A stretch of 64,000 nucleotides of DNA from JAWBSP01 sp964632175 (GTDB lineage: Archaea > Hadarchaeota > Hadarchaeia > Hadarchaeales > JAWBSP01), in contig CAZWBJ010000002.1 in the NCBI GenBank assembly GCA_964632175.1, positions 31,921-95,920 on the forward strand, given 5' to 3'. Position 1 is the stretch's first letter. Each line of letters begins with the position of its first letter. Positions 33,555 to 41,634 of the stretch are shown here, piece by piece. The notes under the pieces were generated by a model. That model made no database searches. It saw nothing but the letters and a program-made list of their open reading frames with translations, and was not told the DNA's origin. Both the position numbers and the translations under genes were made by a program.

Positions 33555-34309
33555 TGGAAGAAACTGAGAAGAAACTGCTTGACTTCATAAGAAAACAGGT
33601 TGAAGCTGCTGGGGCAAAGGGGGTGGTGGTCGGGATGAGCGGGGGATTGGATTCATCAGTGGTGGCCGCTCTTTGCGCTAGAGCTATCGGGCCTGAGAGG
33701 GTGCTGGGGTTATGCCTGCCAGACAAAGTTACAGACCCCTCAGACGTGGAGGATGCAGAAAACCTTGCTCAAGAGCTTGGGATAAGGTTCAAGAAGATAG
33801 AAATCACTCCCATAATCGAGGCCCTGCACAGGTGTTTGCCAGACTTCGATCCCAGTGCCAGACTGCCGCTGGCAAACCTGAAGGCGCGGGTTAGGATGAT
33901 CATCCTTTACTACTACGCCAACCTGCACGGTTATTTGGTGGCGGGTACGGGCAACCGAAGTGAGCTGAGAGCAGGTTACTTCACCAAATGGGGGGACGGA
34001 GCGGCGGACTTCCTGCCCTTGGGGTCGCTCTACAAAACACAGGTTAGGGAACTTGCCAGATACCTCGACATCCCGCGCACCATTCTGGAAAAAGTCCCCA
34101 CCGCCGGGCTATGGCCGGGGCAAACCGATGAGGGGGAGCTCGGGATCTCCTACGAGAAACTGGATAAGATATACATGGGACTGGACGCCGGAAAATCGCC
34201 GGAGGACGTCGCGAAGATAGCAGGGGTGGAGGTGGGGCGAGTGAGGGAGTTCATGGAGAGGGAAAGGAAAACCCAGCACAAAAGGCTTCCACCTCCTCGT
34301 CCAGAGTAA
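33554..34309 (+). CDS. nadE: NAD+ synthase (ammonia-dependent type)
   Basis: 251 residues. GVVVGMSGGLDSSVVAALCA is the PP-loop ATP pyrophosphatase motif; GTGNRSELRAGYFTKWGDGA and PTAGLWPGQTDEGELGISYE are NadE motifs. There is no glutaminase domain, so it would use ammonia or a separate partner. It is the last gene of the aromatic operon, an unexplained but tight linkage. Confidence 0.95.
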   Translation: MEETEKKLLDFIRKQVEAAGAKGVVVGMSGGLDSSVVAALCARAIGPERVLGLCLPDKVTDPSDVEDAENLAQELGIRFKKIEITPIIEALHRCLPDFDPSARLPLANLKARVRMIILYYYANLHGYLVAGTGNRSELRAGYFTKWGDGAADFLPLGSLYKTQVRELARYLDIPRTILEKVPTAGLWPGQTDEGELGISYEKLDKIYMGLDAGKSPEDVAKIAGVEVGRVREFMERERKTQHKRLPPPRPE

Positions 34310-34341
34310 CCCTACCCGCCGGCAAGGGCAACGGTATGGAT

Positions 34342-34476
34342 TTAGTACTCCACCGCCCCGCCGTTGTAGTCTATTCCCATCTCGCTCAAGGGCTTCCCGC
34401 AGTGCTTGCAGCGGAGCCTGCCCTCCACCAAGACGCAAGCAACCCGAAGCGGGAGCCCGCAGTTGGGACAGTTCAT
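34342..34476 (-). CDS. Small zinc-ribbon protein downstream of nrdD
   Basis: 44 residues beginning MNCPNCGLPLRVACVLVEGR, with CKHCGKPLSEMGI after it. Two CxxC pairs make a rubredoxin-like or zinc-ribbon knuckle. The ATG lies four bases after the nrdD stop, with GGGGGTGA as ribosome-binding site. Probably co-expressed with nrdD. Possible roles are electron transfer or metal handling for the radical enzyme; this is inference from position. Confidence 0.65.
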   Translation of the reverse strand: MNCPNCGLPLRVACVLVEGRLRCKHCGKPLSEMGIDYNGGAVEY

Positions 34477-34480
34477 CTTC

Positions 34481-37400
34481 TCACCCCCTCGTGAAGCTTT
34501 TCCTCTGCCTGAACTCCTCCTGCTTTCCCTCGTTCCAGTTCCGAACGGGCCTGAAGTAGCCCACCACCCTAGAGTAGACCTCGGTCTCATGACCGCAGGA
34601 GGGGCAAAGTGGATAGTTTCCCGGGAGGTATCCGTGATTTGGGCAAATCGAATATGTTGGAGTAATGGTGTAGTAGGGTAGCCTGGAGCGCTCGGCAATC
34701 TTCCTCACCAGATTCTTACAGCTCTCGCCGTCCTCCAGGCTCTCCCCAAGGAAGATGTGAAAGACCGTTCCCCCCGTGTAAAGAGACTGCAGAGGCTCTT
34801 GGTGTTTGATAGCCTCCCAAAGATCAAGGTCCGCATCCACGGGAAGCAGGGTGGAGTTGGTGTAATAAGGGACGTCTTTTCCGGCGGTGATGATATCGGG
34901 ATACATTCGCTTGTCGATCCTTGCGAGCCTGTAGCTGGTCCCCTCGGCGGGGGTGGCCTCCAAGTTGTAAAGATGGCCCGTCTCCGCCTGGAATTCCCTG
35001 AGCTTTTTGAGCATGAACCTCAGCGTTCGTATAGCAAAGTTCCTTCCTTCCTGCTCCGCGATGCTGCAACCAAGCAGGTTGAGGCAAGCCTCGTTCATCC
35101 CGACCAACCCGATGGTGGAGAAGTGATAATCCAAGGTGCCCAGATATCGTTTGGTGTAGGGGAGGAGGCCCGAATTCATTTTCCTCGTGACCTCCTTCCT
35201 CTTTATCTCGAGAGATATCTTCGCTAAGTTCATGAGGCGCTCCAGATTTTCAAAGAACTCGTCCTCGTTCTCCGACAAGTATCCTATTCTAGGCATGTTG
35301 ATCGTGACCACGCCCACGGAACCCGTTTTATCACCGGCGCCGAAAAGTCCCCCCGTGATGTTCCTCCGCAACTCCCTCAAATCGAGCCGGAGATGGCAAC
35401 ACATTGACCTGACATCGCTGGGCCTGAGGTCGGAATTGATGAAGTTCTGGAAGTAGGGAAGTCCATATTTGGCAGTCATCTCGAAAAGGAGGGAGGAAAC
35501 CCCGTCGTCCCACTTAAAGTCCCTAGTTAGACCAAAGGTGGGGATGGGAAAAGTGAAGGGCCTCCCTTCGGCATCCCCTTCCGTCATCACCTCGATGAAG
35601 GCCCTGTTGATCAGTTCCACCTCCTCCTCGAACTCCTCGTACGTCCTGTCCAGTGGCTTGCCCCCCACGATGGCGGGAGTTCTCGCTAGGTCATCGGGCA
35701 CGGTAAGGCTGAGGGAAATATTGGTGAAGGGGGTCTGCCCTCCCCAGCGAGAAGAAATATTCAGGTTGTAGACAAATTGCTGGAGCTTCTGCTTGACTTC
35801 CTTGTAGGTCAGCCCGTCCACCTTAACAAAGGGTGCAAGCAGGACATCCACAGCATTAAAGGCCTGTGCCCCTGCCCATTCGTTTTGAAGCGTTCCCACG
35901 AAGTTCGCCATCTGCAGGAGGGCTGTGTCGAGGTGCCGGGGAGGGGTGGAGGAGACCTTTCCCGGAACCCCATTGAACCCCTCCAGCAGGAGCTGCTGCA
36001 GCGACCAGCCCGCACAGTTACCGGACCAGACAAGCTTACCGTTCCTCTCCACGAGCAGGGTTCCGTTGGGCACGGTCAGATCGTAAACTTTTCCCCTGTA
36101 CGATACAACTTCCGGTAAGCCGCGGAATTCAGGGGTGAGCTGGTGGTTCTCCACATAGACGACGTAACCGGTTTTCCTCTTCCTTATCGTACCGCATCTG
36201 CCAGTCTTCACCAAGCACTCGACCACATCTTCCGCGAGCCTCTTTGAGGAAGTGTAATACGCGATGAGCCTGTCCCCCTTCACCCTCCCGTCCCCTTTAA
36301 ACAGCTCCCCTAGGAAGGCCGAGAGGAGCTTCGGGTTCAGACGCTTCACTTCCGGGGGGATGAATTTCTCCCTGCTTCTACCCAGCCTCTTGACGTAGTC
36401 AAATACCTGTTTTGAGTAGAAGGTTACGTGAGATTTGGTTATCACAGGTTCAAAGCCCAACTGCCTGATTATTCTGGCAATCCGGCGCTGGTTACGCTTG
36501 TTGACCTGCGAGATGGAAATCCGGTATCCTCCTTTTGAAACGTCGCAGTTACCCTCCGCTATGTACCACCCCAGGAACCGCACAAAGGTCTCGGTGGGTG
36601 GGTCAACGTTTTTGAAGGTCCCTCCCTGCCCGTCAGAATGTACTTCCGGGAGACGCAACTCTCCCTCCCCTTCCCAAACGGCATCCTTTCTGAACTCTAT
36701 CACCCTCCTGTTAGAAAGTTCCGAAGCGGTGACAAACTTCCACTCTGGATCACAGTCTCCCGGTGCCCTCGGCTTCCTTCCCCGATAAATCCATTCGCTC
36801 ACAGTCCCCTCGGGGATGCCGATCTCCTTGGAGATCCTGCGGGAGCCCCAACCCCTCTCCCTGTGTAACTTTAGTGCCTGGAAGTACTTCTGCAGCCTTG
36901 TTTCCATCTCTCCGCGCTTCTGCATCCTCCTGCGGATCTTTGTGCGGTTTGGCGGGATTCTAACAAGCATGCGATGCTCGGGCGTCACAAGCAGATCGAT
37001 GCTCCTGTTCCTCCAGTGATACATCGGACCGTCCCAGTCGAAAACTTGCTTGGCTATGGGATGCTGAAACTCCAGCCTGCCCGTCTTTAGGTTAAGAGTT
37101 GCAACCCTATCGCTTGGTGTCACATCCTTGAAGTATTTGAACCCTTCCTCCGTCAGAACCCTAGTTTCCTCATCGAAGCAATAGCCACACAGACCCATTC
37201 CCAGATCATGGATGTGGAAGTCGCCGGACACGTGAGCGGCCGCCACCTCAGGTGGGTAAACCTTTTCGAGAGTGTACCTTGCAATCACCGAGGTTCCAAT
37301 GTGGAAGAGGAGGCCGGAAAGCGAGTAGCCCATGTTGCTGTTCTCCTTCACCCTCCAGTCGCTCAGGCTGAGGTAGTCATCCACGAGCTTCCTGACCTGT

Positions 37401-37720
37401 AGCTCGGCCCTCAGCTTCCTGAGCTCCTCCCTCTGCTTCCGGTAGATGATGAAGGCTTTGGCCGTCTTGGCGTGACCACGCTCGATCAGGATCTTCTCGA
37501 TGGCATCTTGGATCTGCTCCACGTGCGGCGGGTTTTCCGAACCGAAGCCCTGTTTTACGAGATAGTTCTCGACCTCCACAGCCAGTCTCTCGGCCCTCCG
37601 CTTGTCCCTCCCCCCCACCTCCTGGGCCGCCTTCCAGATGGCGTTGACGATCCTTTCCCTCTCGTAGGCGACGACCGTTCCATCCCTTTTGATCACCTTG
37701 GTCAGAACCATCTCAAACAC
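34481..37720 (-). CDS. nrdD: Anaerobic (class III) ribonucleoside-triphosphate reductase with intein
   Basis: 1079 residues as translated, 691 after removal of the intein. Order: ATP-cone (about 5-100, KVIKRDGTVVAYERERIVNA), glycyl-radical enzyme barrel interrupted after GLCGY (residue 180), then barrel from CAGWSLQQLL onward. The C-terminal zinc site has CPNHGY and CPSCGHETE, and the glycyl radical loop RVVGYFRPV has Gly1054 (Gly666 after splicing). Reduces NTPs to dNTPs in anaerobes. nrdG follows upstream in the same transcript; both are probably controlled by the palindromes at 38.47-38.52 kb. Translation must pass the intein, so splicing is essential. Confidence 0.97.
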   Translation of the reverse strand: MFEMVLTKVIKRDGTVVAYERERIVNAIWKAAQEVGGRDKRRAERLAVEVENYLVKQGFGSENPPHVEQIQDAIEKILIERGHAKTAKAFIIYRKQREELRKLRAELQVRKLVDDYLSLSDWRVKENSNMGYSLSGLLFHIGTSVIARYTLEKVYPPEVAAAHVSGDFHIHDLGMGLCGYCFDEETRVLTEEGFKYFKDVTPSDRVATLNLKTGRLEFQHPIAKQVFDWDGPMYHWRNRSIDLLVTPEHRMLVRIPPNRTKIRRRMQKRGEMETRLQKYFQALKLHRERGWGSRRISKEIGIPEGTVSEWIYRGRKPRAPGDCDPEWKFVTASELSNRRVIEFRKDAVWEGEGELRLPEVHSDGQGGTFKNVDPPTETFVRFLGWYIAEGNCDVSKGGYRISISQVNKRNQRRIARIIRQLGFEPVITKSHVTFYSKQVFDYVKRLGRSREKFIPPEVKRLNPKLLSAFLGELFKGDGRVKGDRLIAYYTSSKRLAEDVVECLVKTGRCGTIRKRKTGYVVYVENHQLTPEFRGLPEVVSYRGKVYDLTVPNGTLLVERNGKLVWSGNCAGWSLQQLLLEGFNGVPGKVSSTPPRHLDTALLQMANFVGTLQNEWAGAQAFNAVDVLLAPFVKVDGLTYKEVKQKLQQFVYNLNISSRWGGQTPFTNISLSLTVPDDLARTPAIVGGKPLDRTYEEFEEEVELINRAFIEVMTEGDAEGRPFTFPIPTFGLTRDFKWDDGVSSLLFEMTAKYGLPYFQNFINSDLRPSDVRSMCCHLRLDLRELRRNITGGLFGAGDKTGSVGVVTINMPRIGYLSENEDEFFENLERLMNLAKISLEIKRKEVTRKMNSGLLPYTKRYLGTLDYHFSTIGLVGMNEACLNLLGCSIAEQEGRNFAIRTLRFMLKKLREFQAETGHLYNLEATPAEGTSYRLARIDKRMYPDIITAGKDVPYYTNSTLLPVDADLDLWEAIKHQEPLQSLYTGGTVFHIFLGESLEDGESCKNLVRKIAERSRLPYYTITPTYSICPNHGYLPGNYPLCPSCGHETEVYSRVVGYFRPVRNWNEGKQEEFRQRKSFTRG
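36017..37180 (-). mobile_element. Intein with LAGLIDADG endonuclease and embedded helix-turn-helix inside nrdD
   Basis: 388 residues. It starts with Cys1 in CFDEETRVLTEEGFKYFKDV (splice block A) and has TPEHRML (block B, His). It ends with GKLVWSGN before the +1 Cys of the extein; the penultimate residue is Gly rather than the usual His. FLGWYIAEGNC and FLGELFKGDGRV are the paired LAGLIDADG-like motifs, so homing activity is possible. Between the splicing and endonuclease parts, residues about 101-140 (ALKLHRERGWGSRRISKEI, then GTVSEWIYRG) form a helix-turn-helix. Insertion lies after a conserved GLCGY in the catalytic barrel, a typical active-site target. Confidence 0.93.
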
Positions 37721-37750
37721 CTGCCTCCGCGAAGACTCGAGCGAAGAAAC

Positions 37751-38458
37751 TCATGCTCTCACCCTGCAGACTCCAAAGTGGGGGGAGATCTGCTTCCTCA
37801 GCTCATGGAGGAACTCCAGTGGATAGGGCTTGACCGAGGAAAAGGTGGGATCAACCAACCTCGGCTCTGGTCTGAACTGTTGCAAGTAGTATCTCTGGGC
37901 CCCCTTCAGCTCCTGCGCTATTTGGAGGATGTCCTCTCTGGAGACCAGCCCCGGCACCACGGTCGTCCTGAACTCGTAGGGGATGGAGGAGGACATGAGG
38001 ATTTCCGCCGCCGTCCTCACCTCCCCGACCCCGTCACCTTGGGAAAAAAGGCGGTACTTCTCGGGGGTGAGCGGTGCTTTCACATCCAAGGCCACGTAGT
38101 CCACCAAGCCCCCACCCACGAGCTTTTGCAGCAGGAGGGGATTCGAGCCGTTGGTGTCCAGCTTCACCGCGTACCCGAACCCCTTAATCCACTCAAGGAG
38201 CTGGGGAAGATCTTGGTGGATGGTGGGCTCCCCCCCGGAAATCACAACCCCGTCCAGCCAGTCCTTCCTAGAGCGGAAGAACCTATCGAGGTCCTCTTGG
38301 CAGGGAGAGGGCAGTGAGGAGGGGTTGAGGACTAAGTCGGCGTTGTAGCAGTAGGGACACCTGAAGTTGCATCCCCCCAAGAAAAGTACCGAGGCTATCT
38401 TCCCCGGAAAGTCGATTAGGGAAGTCTTGAGAAACCCCTTTATGTTTTCAAAGATCAT
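37751..38458 (-). CDS. nrdG: Anaerobic ribonucleotide reductase-activating protein (radical SAM)
   Basis: 235 residues. LFLGGCNFRCPYCYNADLVL has the radical SAM CxxxCxxC (Cys30, Cys34, Cys37); GVVISGGEPTIHQDLPQLLE is the SAM-binding GGE motif. The size and DTNGSNP, ALDVKAPLTPEKY features fit the NrdG group in which the enzyme is of pyruvate-formate-lyase-activase-like length. It generates the glycyl radical of NrdD. It precedes nrdD by 30 bases. Confidence 0.93.
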   Translation of the reverse strand: MIFENIKGFLKTSLIDFPGKIASVLFLGGCNFRCPYCYNADLVLNPSSLPSPCQEDLDRFFRSRKDWLDGVVISGGEPTIHQDLPQLLEWIKGFGYAVKLDTNGSNPLLLQKLVGGGLVDYVALDVKAPLTPEKYRLFSQGDGVGEVRTAAEILMSSSIPYEFRTTVVPGLVSREDILQIAQELKGAQRYYLQQFRPEPRLVDPTFSSVKPYPLEFLHELRKQISPHFGVCRVRA

Positions 38459-38468
38459 CAGACCCCCC

Positions 38469-38485
38469 GTTACACTTCTGGTAAC
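38469..38485. promoter_or_regulatory. Inverted repeat GTTAC-N7-GTAAC, site 1 (nrdG side)
   Basis: GTTACACTTCTGGTAAC, perfect 5-base arms with a 7-base spacer, only 11 bases before the nrdG start. It lies between a TATA-like element (TTTTAAG on the minus strand, about 38490-38496) and the start codon, so a bound protein would block transcription of nrdG-nrdD. Confidence 0.7.
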
Positions 38486-38498
38486 ACTCCTTAAAAGT

Positions 38499-38515
38499 GT
38501 TACGGTTCTTGTAAC
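38499..38515. promoter_or_regulatory. Inverted repeat GTTAC-N7-GTAAC, site 2
   Basis: GTTACGGTTCTTGTAAC, same arms and spacer as site 1 and 30 bases further upstream of nrdG, about three helical turns, so both sites face the same side of DNA. Confidence 0.7.
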
Positions 38516-38572
38516 GATTTAAAAGGAAGGACTTTTTGAGCTTGATTTTTCTTCGGACCGCAACTTATAAAT

Positions 38573-38589
38573 GTTACGGTTTACATAAC
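38573..38589. promoter_or_regulatory. Inverted repeat GTTAC-N7-ATAAC, site 3 (regulator side)
   Basis: GTTACGGTTTACATAAC, one mismatch in the right arm, nine bases before the ATG at 38598 and directly after the TATA-like CTTATAAAT (38563-38571). It would cover the transcription start of the divergent regulator, consistent with autoregulation. Confidence 0.65.
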
Positions 38590-38597
38590 AAATAACA

Positions 38598-39290
38598 ATG
38601 GAGGAAGTGAGGAGGGAGAAAGCCCCCGAGATCCTGGCTGCTCTGCTCTCGAGACCCAGGGGGGTGAGGGAACTATGGCAGGCAGTGGGGGGGAGTCCCA
38701 ACACCGTCGAGCTGAGGGTGAAGGAGCTCCAGAGGGCGGGCTTGATCCAAGAGGGACAATCGGAGACTTGGCCCTATAAAAAAGTCCTTTCCCTCACGGA
38801 CAAGGGAAGGAGGGTGGCGGAGATGCTCAGACTCCAGACCTCCCTAACGGGACCCCTAAGGAGACCCACGGAGGAGGAACTCAAGGAAAGGGGAAAATGG
38901 CTCCTCTCCCTTCTTCACGTGCTGGGTGGGAGCCTGGAGGGCGCGGTCAGACTCCAGAAGCTCGTCTTCCTCATGAAGAAGGAACTCGGAATGGAGGTGC
39001 CCTACCAGCATGTGCCCTTCCAGCATGGACCCTTCTGCGGGGAGATCTACGAGGACCTGATGGATTTGGAAAGCGCCGGCTGGGTGAGCGTGGTGAGGGA
39101 GTTGGCCGAGCCCGTTCTGGTCTCGCTGACGGAAGAGGGGAAGAGGGTCGCCGAAGAGACCTTCCACTCCCTATCCAAGGAAGCCAAGGGGAACTGGGAG
39201 AAGCTGAAAGAGTTCAACCGGATGCCACTCTCGCAGCTGCTGGAGTACGTCTACACGCGCTACCCGAAGGAAAGCAGGATGCTGGGCTAG
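38598..39290 (+). CDS. Winged-helix transcriptional regulator with C-terminal YwgA-like domain
   Basis: 230 residues. Residues about 1-75 are a winged helix: EILAALLSRPRGVRELWQAV, GGSPNTVELRVKELQRAGLI, then KKVLSLTDKGRRVAEML. Residues about 95-230 look like the YwgA/Panacea-like domain: GAVRLQKLVFLMKKELGMEV, FQHGPFCGEIYEDLMDLES and the tail YVYTRYPKESRML. It is divergent from nrdG-nrdD and is flanked by three palindromes, so it is the best candidate for their regulator. The C-terminal domain may sense a ligand or bind a partner. Convergent with thyX (four-base overlap at the ends). Role inferred from context. Confidence 0.75.
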   Translation: MEEVRREKAPEILAALLSRPRGVRELWQAVGGSPNTVELRVKELQRAGLIQEGQSETWPYKKVLSLTDKGRRVAEMLRLQTSLTGPLRRPTEEELKERGKWLLSLLHVLGGSLEGAVRLQKLVFLMKKELGMEVPYQHVPFQHGPFCGEIYEDLMDLESAGWVSVVRELAEPVLVSLTEEGKRVAEETFHSLSKEAKGNWEKLKEFNRMPLSQLLEYVYTRYPKESRMLG

Positions 39291-39910
39291 GGCCTGCCCG
39301 TCTCCCTCATCTTCTTGAGGTCCTCAAACAGGGGCGGGGCCACTTGGTAAACTAGGTCAAACATCTTTTGGGCCATCCTCCTTATTTCCCACTGGGATTC
39401 CTCATGCAGCCTCAGCCTGAAGAAGTGCCTGAGTTCGCGGGCATTCACCGTCCAGTACATCTTGGTCTCGGTGGCGTTCGTCAGCACGTACCGGGCGTCC
39501 TCCTTCCTCACCCCGGCTGCCACCAGCCCCCTGTAGAGCTCGAAGGACTTCCTCACGAACTCCTCCATCTTCTCCCTCTGCTCCCGCCTCACCTCCTCGG
39601 GGAGGTAATCGAGCGGGGGCAGCACGTACCTCCCCTTCCCCTCATCCACCCTCCTCTGACTGCGCTGGGTGAAGGAGCAGACGCGGTGCCTGACCCACTG
39701 GTGACTGAGGGCCCTCGAGATCCCCTCCACCCTGAAGGTGAAGGAGGCGTGCTCCAAGATGCTCTCGTGACCCAGCCTGATGATTTTCTGCACGAAGGCC
39801 CCGTAATCCTCTTTTTCCTCCTTGTCGTAGGAGACCCCCGCCGCCCTCCCGCAGACCTCCACCGGGTTAGGCGTGTAGGCCACCAGCTCAACCTTCAACT
39901 CGGCTTCCAT
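39287..39910 (-). CDS. thyX: Flavin-dependent thymidylate synthase
   Basis: 207 residues. RHRVCSFTQRS at residues 74-84 fits the ThyX motif RHRx7S exactly. RLGHESILEHASFTFRVEGI and TNATETKMYWTVNARELRHF (the late motif with FFRLRLHEESQWEIR) agree. It methylates dUMP with methylene-folate-type cofactor and FAD. The preceding overlapping gene carries a dCMP deaminase domain, which would supply dUMP. Confidence 0.96.
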   Translation of the reverse strand: MEAELKVELVAYTPNPVEVCGRAAGVSYDKEEKEDYGAFVQKIIRLGHESILEHASFTFRVEGISRALSHQWVRHRVCSFTQRSQRRVDEGKGRYVLPPLDYLPEEVRREQREKMEEFVRKSFELYRGLVAAGVRKEDARYVLTNATETKMYWTVNARELRHFFRLRLHEESQWEIRRMAQKMFDLVYQVAPPLFEDLKKMRETGRP

Positions 39911-40886
39911 GCCTCCTCACCTCAAGCAGCTTCTTCTTGTAGGACCCCGTATCTTCTTTCACCCAGTCCTCCACATCGAGTTTCAGAATGGATCCGTCGG
40001 CCCTCTTTATCACCACCCTCTTTATCCCGGCGTTGATGAGCACCCTTTTGCACCGGTCGCAGGGCCTCCCCTCCACCAAGCTCCCGTCCCTATAGTCCTG
40101 CCCGTAGAGGTAGAGGGTGCCACCTAGAACGCTCGCCCCGTGCCTCGCCGCGTTGATGATGCAGTTCTCCTCCGCGTGGACACCGATGCACCACTCGTAT
40201 CCCGTGTAGTGCGGAACCTTCATCTCCTCCTTAAGACAGCCGACCTCCATGCAGTTCACCACCCCCCTCGCGGGGCCGTTGTACCCCGTGGAGACCACTA
40301 CGTCCTCCTTCACCACTATCGCCCCGAACTGGCGCCGGATGCAGGGTGACCTCTGGGCCACGGACTTGGCTATCCCCAAGTAATACTCATCCTTGCTGGG
40401 GCGAGTGTCCATCTTCACCTCCCCCACGATTACCTTTCCCTCCGGAGTTATCTCCCCCCGCCTCACCCTCTCGGAAGAGATGGGAAGCCCGTCCTCCGCC
40501 AGCACCCAAGGGATCACCACGATATCGAGCGGCTTCAGCCCCCTCTCCCCCCGCAGCTTGTTTATCTCTCGGGCGGCTGGCTCCGTTTCCTCGCTCACCA
40601 CGATGGCCTCCAGCTCCGGGTCCTCGGGCGCTGGCCCAAAAGGATCCTCCAAGGTGAAGACGATGGCCCTTTCCTCCCAGCCCCTCGAGCGCAGAAAGTC
40701 CCTGACGTTCTGGGTCCTGAGTTCCAGAGATTGGGTGACCCCCTTCCTGCTGGCAAGCTTCTCGCCCGAGATACCCAAGAGAACCTTCTCCCCGAGCTCG
40801 AAGGCCTTGGAGAGGAGGGCTTGGTGCCCCCGGTGGAAGTGCTCAAAGGTGCCACCCACCGCCACCTTTCTGTACTTAGCCTGCAA
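39888..40886 (-). CDS. Fusion of phosphopantetheine adenylyltransferase and dCMP deaminase
   Basis: 332 residues in one frame. Residues 1-155 are an archaeal-type CoaD: VAVGGTFEHFHRGHQALLSK (HxGH nucleotidyltransferase motif) and GLPISSERVRRGEI (ISSTxxR-like). Residues about 158-330 are a dCMP/cytidine deaminase: IRRQFGAIVVKEDVVVSTGY, HAEENCIINAARHG (zinc His237 and Glu239) and RPCDRCKRVLINAG (Cys276 and Cys279). The halves serve CoA synthesis and dUMP supply. No start or stop separates them, although a GTG near the junction (the V of VKMDTRPSKDEYYL) could allow a separate deaminase product. It lies directly before thyX. Confidence 0.92.
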   Translation of the reverse strand: MQAKYRKVAVGGTFEHFHRGHQALLSKAFELGEKVLLGISGEKLASRKGVTQSLELRTQNVRDFLRSRGWEERAIVFTLEDPFGPAPEDPELEAIVVSEETEPAAREINKLRGERGLKPLDIVVIPWVLAEDGLPISSERVRRGEITPEGKVIVGEVKMDTRPSKDEYYLGIAKSVAQRSPCIRRQFGAIVVKEDVVVSTGYNGPARGVVNCMEVGCLKEEMKVPHYTGYEWCIGVHAEENCIINAARHGASVLGGTLYLYGQDYRDGSLVEGRPCDRCKRVLINAGIKRVVIKRADGSILKLDVEDWVKEDTGSYKKKLLEVRRHGSRVEG

Positions 40887-41634
40887 GCTCCCTCGCCCTC
40901 TCCCAGGCCTTCCTGATGGCCTTCCTCAGGGGTTTCACCTCCCCCAGCTCCCTCAACCCCGCCTCCGTGGTTCCACCCGGGGAGGCCACGCTTTCCACAA
41001 TATCCTCCGGGTCTCTTCCCTCAAGCACCTCCCCCCCGACCCCCCTCATCGTCTGGGCCGCGAGCTCTAGGGCCCGCTCCTTCGGCAAGCCCAGTCTAAC
41101 TGCCTCCTCCACCGCGGCTTCCAGAAGGCGGGCGAAGAAAGCCGGGCCGCTCCCGCTTAAGGCCGTGACCGCATCCAGCTGCCCCTCCTCTACCTCCACC
41201 ACCCTACCGAGTTGGGAGAGGAGTTCCCTCACCACCTTCACGGAACGCGCATCCGCCCTCCCGGGGCAAAGGGCCATGGCACCCTCCCTCCTTCTGCAAA
41301 GGATGTTGGGCATGACCCTGAAAAGCTTGGCCCCCTCCAGCCGCTCGAACTCCTTCAGCGGGACACCGGCGGCCACCGAAACGAGGATGTTCCGAAAGCC
41401 AGAGATCCCCTCCAGCACCTCCCTCACCTCCTTGGGCTTCACGGCGAGAAAGACCACCTCGCAGGCTAGGACTCCCTCCTTCGGGGCCACCCTCACACCC
41501 AACGACCTCATGCGCTCCAGCTTGCCCTCATCCTTGTCGCTCACCCATATATCACGCGCCCTGATCCCGGCCCTGAGCAATCCCTCCACCAGCGCCGAGC
41601 CCATCCTTCCCGCCCCGATGATCCCAATCTTCAA
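40876..41634 (-). CDS. proC: Pyrroline-5-carboxylate reductase
   Basis: 252 residues. IGIIGAGRMGSALVEGLLRA binds NAD(P)H; LFRVMPNILCRRREGAMALC and DAVTALSGSGPAFFARLLEA are ProC signatures, the latter containing the substrate site. Final step of proline synthesis. Overlaps proA by four bases and the CoaD fusion by 11. Confidence 0.95.
   Translation of the reverse strand: MKIGIIGAGRMGSALVEGLLRAGIRARDIWVSDKDEGKLERMRSLGVRVAPKEGVLACEVVFLAVKPKEVREVLEGISGFRNILVSVAAGVPLKEFERLEGAKLFRVMPNILCRRREGAMALCPGRADARSVKVVRELLSQLGRVVEVEEGQLDAVTALSGSGPAFFARLLEAAVEEAVRLGLPKERALELAAQTMRGVGGEVLEGRDPEDIVESVASPGGTTEAGLRELGEVKPLRKAIRKAWERARELAG

Noticed and set aside
39368..40036. 222-codon open frame on the plus strand
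   Set aside because: Antisense to thyX and the CoaD fusion, both with clear catalytic motifs.
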